This document shows positions 57,580-60,376 of a DNA stretch of 60,376 nt, in pieces; the first letter of the stretch is position 1; each line of letters begins with the position of its first letter. The DNA is from Clostridia bacterium (lineage in GTDB: Bacteria; Bacillota; Clostridia; Christensenellales; QALW01): assembly GCA_900769815.1 (NCBI GenBank), contig CAAGID010000006.1, forward strand, positions 1 to 60,376, given 5' to 3'. The notes under the pieces were generated by a model. It searched no databases and was not told the DNA's origin. It saw only the letters and a program-made list of their open reading frames with translations. The position numbers and the translations under genes are program-made.

Positions 57580-58461
57580 TTACTTAATTATTGACTTTTT
57601 ATATTCCCTGGGAGAAAAGTTAGTTCTTTTTTTAAAACACTTGGAGAAATACTGAGGAGTATCAAAGGAGAGCATATCGGAAATCTCTGCAAAATTATAC
57701 TTATTTTCGCAGATTAAACGTTTGGCTTCCCTAATTTTTAAGTCGTTGAAATAGTCTATTACCCCCGTTTTCATATAAGCAGAAAACTGTTTCTTTATGG
57801 TGCTTTCGCTTTTCCCCAAATACCTTGAAATATCATTTAAGGTAACACGAGAATAGACGTTATTGTTTAAATATCTTATAATTTCGTCAACCTCGCTTGG
57901 AACGGTCATTCCGTTTATAACGTTTCGGCTGATTTTGCTTTCGCTTTTTTCATTTCGCTGAAGTTTTATTAAAAGTGCTTCAAGATAATTTTTTGTAAGC
58001 TGACTGCTTCCAAAGGGTGCGTCCTCTCGCTTTATAAGCTTTTGCAAAAGAGGATTCTTTTTATCAAACATATCATAGCAGGAAAGGGCTTCCTTTAAAA
58101 GAGATGAAATAAGGCTTTTTTCTTCACTGTCGGGGTAAAAAATCTTGCCTTCAAAATACTTCATCGCTACGCTTTTGCACTCAAAAGTAATTATACACAC
58201 GTTTGGTACGGAATTGCCCGTTCCTGAAAGATTATGAAACTCGTTGGGCTTATGGAAGGTAAGTTCGCCGTTTTTTAATATAAACTGATTGTCCTTTACC
58301 GTACATACCATTTCCCCTCGGTCAATATACACAAGCTCCCAGAAATCGTGGCTTTCACCGGGATAATAAAAGTCCTTTGAAAGTTCCATATAAAAGGCAG
58401 TAACTATTTTTTCAACAGCAATTGGCATCTCGAAGGAGTGTTTTAAAAAATCTTCTTTCAT
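57580..58461 (-). CDS. AraC family transcriptional regulator
   Basis: A 293-residue regulator. The N-terminal cupin part has SHDFWELVYIDRGEMVCTV and GELTFHKPNEFHNL; the C-terminal HTH pair has VTLNDISRYLGKSESTIKKQF and FDTPQYFSKCFKKRTNFSPREYKK. It is divergent from the deacetylase/NagB-like pair and probably controls it in answer to a sugar ligand. Confidence 0.92.
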   Translation of the reverse strand: MKEDFLKHSFEMPIAVEKIVTAFYMELSKDFYYPGESHDFWELVYIDRGEMVCTVKDNQFILKNGELTFHKPNEFHNLSGTGNSVPNVCIITFECKSVAMKYFEGKIFYPDSEEKSLISSLLKEALSCYDMFDKKNPLLQKLIKREDAPFGSSQLTKNYLEALLIKLQRNEKSESKISRNVINGMTVPSEVDEIIRYLNNNVYSRVTLNDISRYLGKSESTIKKQFSAYMKTGVIDYFNDLKIREAKRLICENKYNFAEISDMLSFDTPQYFSKCFKKRTNFSPREYKKSIIK

Positions 58462-58490
58462 ATTGACCTCTTTTACCTTATTTTATAAGT

Positions 58491-58519
58491 ATTATATCCT
58501 ATTATACCTTTTATTGCAA
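58491..58519 (-). promoter_or_regulatory. Promoter of the AraC gene at 57580; shared -35 word
   Basis: TTGCAA (58514-58519) and TATAAT (58491-58496), 17 bases apart on the minus strand. TTGCAA is its own reverse complement; on the plus strand it stands 17 bases before TAATAA (58537-58542), a weak -10 for the deacetylase gene. Confidence 0.65.
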
Positions 58520-58559
58520 CAAAAACAGTTGTAAAATAATAAAAAAAGGAGGTTTTTAT

Positions 58560-59267
58560 ATGTATACGGTTCTTGTTATATCAACCCACCCCGACGATAT
58601 GGAAATCGCCTGTGCCGGAACACTTTTAAAGTGCAAGGAAAGAGGCGACAGGGTTGTTGTGTGCCATCTTTCAAGCGGAAATTTAGGGCACGAGATTATT
58701 CCCCCTGACGAGCTTTCCGTTATGCGCGCCAATGAAGCAAAAAGAAGCGGCGCGATAGGCGGTTTTGAAGTTATCTGGGGCGGTTTTAACGACCTTGACA
58801 TTTATGACAACAACAAGGAATCCCGCGATAAAGTAGTTTCCGTTATCAAAAGCGTAAACCCTGACTTTATCATTACCCACGACCCTAACGATTATATGCC
58901 TGACCATACGGCAACTTCACGTCTTGTTTTTGATGCATGCTTTGCCGCAACTCTTCCCAACTACCACACAGGTGTTGAGGGCAGAGCAAAAATGGTGCCC
59001 ATTTACTATATGGATACCCTTGCAGGCGTAAACTTTAATCCAACCGAGTACGTTGACGTTACACCGTACATCGACAAAAAGCTGGAAATGCTCAACTGTC
59101 ACGAATCGCAGATTGTATGGATGCGTGACCATGACCACATAGATTTTCCTGATATGGTTAAGACCTGCTGCCGTTACCGCGGTTTCCAATGCGGTGCTGA
59201 TTATGCAGAAGGCTTCCGCCAGTGTCAGGTTTATTTAAAAGGCACAACAAAAAGATATTTACCTTAA
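58560..59267 (+). CDS. PIG-L (LmbE) family deacetylase
   Basis: A 235-residue zinc N-deacetylase. The family motif is STHPDDMEIACAG (His-Pro-Asp-Asp) near the N terminus, with the third zinc ligand in MPDHTATSRLV. PIG-L enzymes remove acetyl from GlcNAc-type sugars. Followed 15 bases later by a NagB-like gene, which fits deacetylation then isomerisation/deamination of an amino sugar. AGGAGG precedes the ATG. Confidence 0.9.
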   Translation: MYTVLVISTHPDDMEIACAGTLLKCKERGDRVVVCHLSSGNLGHEIIPPDELSVMRANEAKRSGAIGGFEVIWGGFNDLDIYDNNKESRDKVVSVIKSVNPDFIITHDPNDYMPDHTATSRLVFDACFAATLPNYHTGVEGRAKMVPIYYMDTLAGVNFNPTEYVDVTPYIDKKLEMLNCHESQIVWMRDHDHIDFPDMVKTCCRYRGFQCGADYAEGFRQCQVYLKGTTKRYLP

Positions 59268-59282
59268 AGGAGAGATGAGATT

Positions 59283-60230
59283 ATGGATTTTAATTCAACA
59301 GTAAAAGGCTCAGCCTTGGAAAACTTCTACCCCGCAGGATGGGATTTTGCAAAAATTGATGCTTGCATCGACAAGCCCGAAAAGATTACTGAAAGACAGG
59401 CTTTCTGGAATGACGGTTTCACACCTATTCAGTGCGACACTTTAGGCGAATTTGAAACCTATATGGGTCACGAAATCGCAATGGAAATCAGAAAAGCAGG
59501 GGAAGCAAACAAGAAAATTGCTTTCATTCTTCCCGTTGGACCTATGGGTATGTACAAATGGGTTGTTTATTTCTTAAAAGAGTGGAACGTTGACTGTAAG
59601 CACGTTTACACCTTTAATATGGACGAATGGGCAGACTCCGAAGGCAATACTCTTGCATCTGATAACCCCGGTGCATTCCAGTATGCTATGGAGCAGGCAT
59701 TATTTAATCCCTTAGGCGAATTAACAGTACCTAAGGAGCAGAGAAATTTTGCTACAAAGACAAATCTTCCCACATATCCTGAAAAAATTGCTGCTCTTAA
59801 AGCAGAGGGTGCAAAATTAGTTCTCGTTTACGGTATCGGCAGAATGTGCCATATCGCTTTCTGGGAGCCCACTTTTGCTGAAGATTATGCAACAGAGGCA
59901 GAATGGAAGAACGCACCTTACAGAATCGCTGCAAAGATTCATCCCTTGACAGTTGAGCAGAACGCTTTAACAAGCTTTAAATCACGCACACCTTTAGTTC
60001 CCTGCAGAGCAAACACCATTGGCCCCGGCATCTTCCTTCAGGCTGATTACGCTATCGGCGGTGCTGACGGCTTCTTCGGCAGAGAAATGCAGTGGCAGGG
60101 TCTTTCACTTTGGATGACACTCCGTCACGGAACAACACCCTGGATTACATCATCCTACGTTCCCACACTTCCCGGAAGACTGTTCTTTATTAAAGAACTT
60201 GCCGGTCCCTTGGAAGCTGACTGCAACTAA
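59283..60230 (+). CDS. NagB-like glucosamine-6-phosphate deaminase homologue
   Basis: A 315-residue protein of the NagB/RpiA fold. FNMDEW (Asp114, Glu115) matches the catalytic acid region; GIGRMCHIAFWEP (184-196) matches GxDGHIAFNEP but has Met-Cys where Asp-Gly is usual, so ring opening may work differently or the substrate may not be GlcN6P. It is longer than NagB (about 240-270), with extra residues at both ends. Preceded by AAAGGAG. Confidence 0.8.
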   Translation: MDFNSTVKGSALENFYPAGWDFAKIDACIDKPEKITERQAFWNDGFTPIQCDTLGEFETYMGHEIAMEIRKAGEANKKIAFILPVGPMGMYKWVVYFLKEWNVDCKHVYTFNMDEWADSEGNTLASDNPGAFQYAMEQALFNPLGELTVPKEQRNFATKTNLPTYPEKIAALKAEGAKLVLVYGIGRMCHIAFWEPTFAEDYATEAEWKNAPYRIAAKIHPLTVEQNALTSFKSRTPLVPCRANTIGPGIFLQADYAIGGADGFFGREMQWQGLSLWMTLRHGTTPWITSSYVPTLPGRLFFIKELAGPLEADCN

Positions 60231-60237
60231 AAAAATT

Positions 60238-60259
60238 AAGCACTTCAAATGAAGTGCTT
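60238..60259 (+). terminator. Terminator of the deacetylase/NagB-like operon
   Basis: AAGCACTTC (60238-60246) pairs with GAAGTGCTT (60251-60259), loop AAAT; A-rich before it. It lies seven bases after the stop codon. Confidence 0.7.
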
Positions 60260-60376
60260 CAGTCTGCTGACAAAGTCGGCAGACTGCCAGAGTTCGAGAA
60301 ACCCTTGCAAGTCAAGGCGCAGAACTTGCAAAAGAGGGAGTTTACACAGACGTAAATGACTGAATTTTGCAAGTGA
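60260..60376. repeat. Hairpin-rich repeat at the window edge
   Basis: CAGTCTGC (60260-60267) pairs with GCAGACTG (60279-60286); farther on ACTTGCAAAA (60324-60333) pairs with TTTTGCAAGT (60365-60374), enclosing TTTAC/GTAAA. No open frame is seen. It looks like an interspersed palindromic element cut by the window end. Confidence 0.45.

Overview
The window looks like chromosome from an anaerobic, low-to-mid GC member of the Firmicutes (class Clostridia, possibly near the Oscillospirales; the rank is inference). The grounds are strong GGAGG ribosome binding sites before nearly every gene, sigma-A type promoters, zinc-type S14 and L36, an L17 with a long insertion, a membrane pyrophosphatase of the K+-dependent class, a PerR/rubrerythrin pair and serC-serA order. 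No rRNA, phage or CRISPR array was seen. Two tRNA genes are present.

Layout. 1-0.75 kb: an IS200/IS605-type element with only a TnpA transposase, lying against the terminator of hppA. 0.75-3.6 kb: hppA and a divergent nitroreductase-like gene. 3.7-19.4 kb (minus strand): a complete S10-spc-alpha cluster from rpsJ to rplQ, including secY, adk, map, a KOW protein, infA and two genes of under 60 codons (rpmD, rpmJ). A structured leader precedes rpsJ and another precedes rpsM. 19.7-23.9 kb: an unknown gene, serC-serA, a small PQ-loop-like membrane protein, a nested palindromic repeat and tRNA-Leu. 24-28.5 kb: an AraC regulator, a DapA/NanA-like aldolase and a cytoplasmic sialidase-fold protein, with a divergent beta-lactamase-fold gene. 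28.5-32.5 kb: an E2-like acyltransferase-fold protein, a candidate structured RNA, and a DUF1836/NfeD/flotillin operon.

32.6-35.1 kb: four small unknown genes in tandem. Each has nearly the same promoter block, the same inverted-repeat/terminator block and a related module touching the stop codon, so the region reads like an array of single-gene cassettes. It ends at tRNA-Thr.

35.2-48.3 kb (minus): a tightly packed housekeeping operon (rbgA, rnhB, yraN, a 1651-residue double GT-C glycosyltransferase fusion, polA, coaE, a lytic transglycosylase and an orphan peptide-type binding protein), followed by a separate zinc-ribbon membrane protein gene. 48.4-54.1 kb: an autoregulated LacI gene, aroQ, aroC and two U32 family genes. 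54.2-56.4 kb: an amino-acid ABC transporter whose binding protein appears circularly permuted, with the second lobe encoded before the first. 56.5-57.6 kb: perR with a perfect palindromic box, and rubrerythrin. 57.6-60.4 kb: an AraC regulator divergent from a PIG-L type deacetylase and a NagB-like isomerase/deaminase, then a repeat running off the window.

The observations I rate highest are the circularly permuted binding protein, the tandem cassette-like array and the candidate structured RNA at about 29.6-29.8 kb. All functional statements rest on reading motifs by eye; no database search was made.
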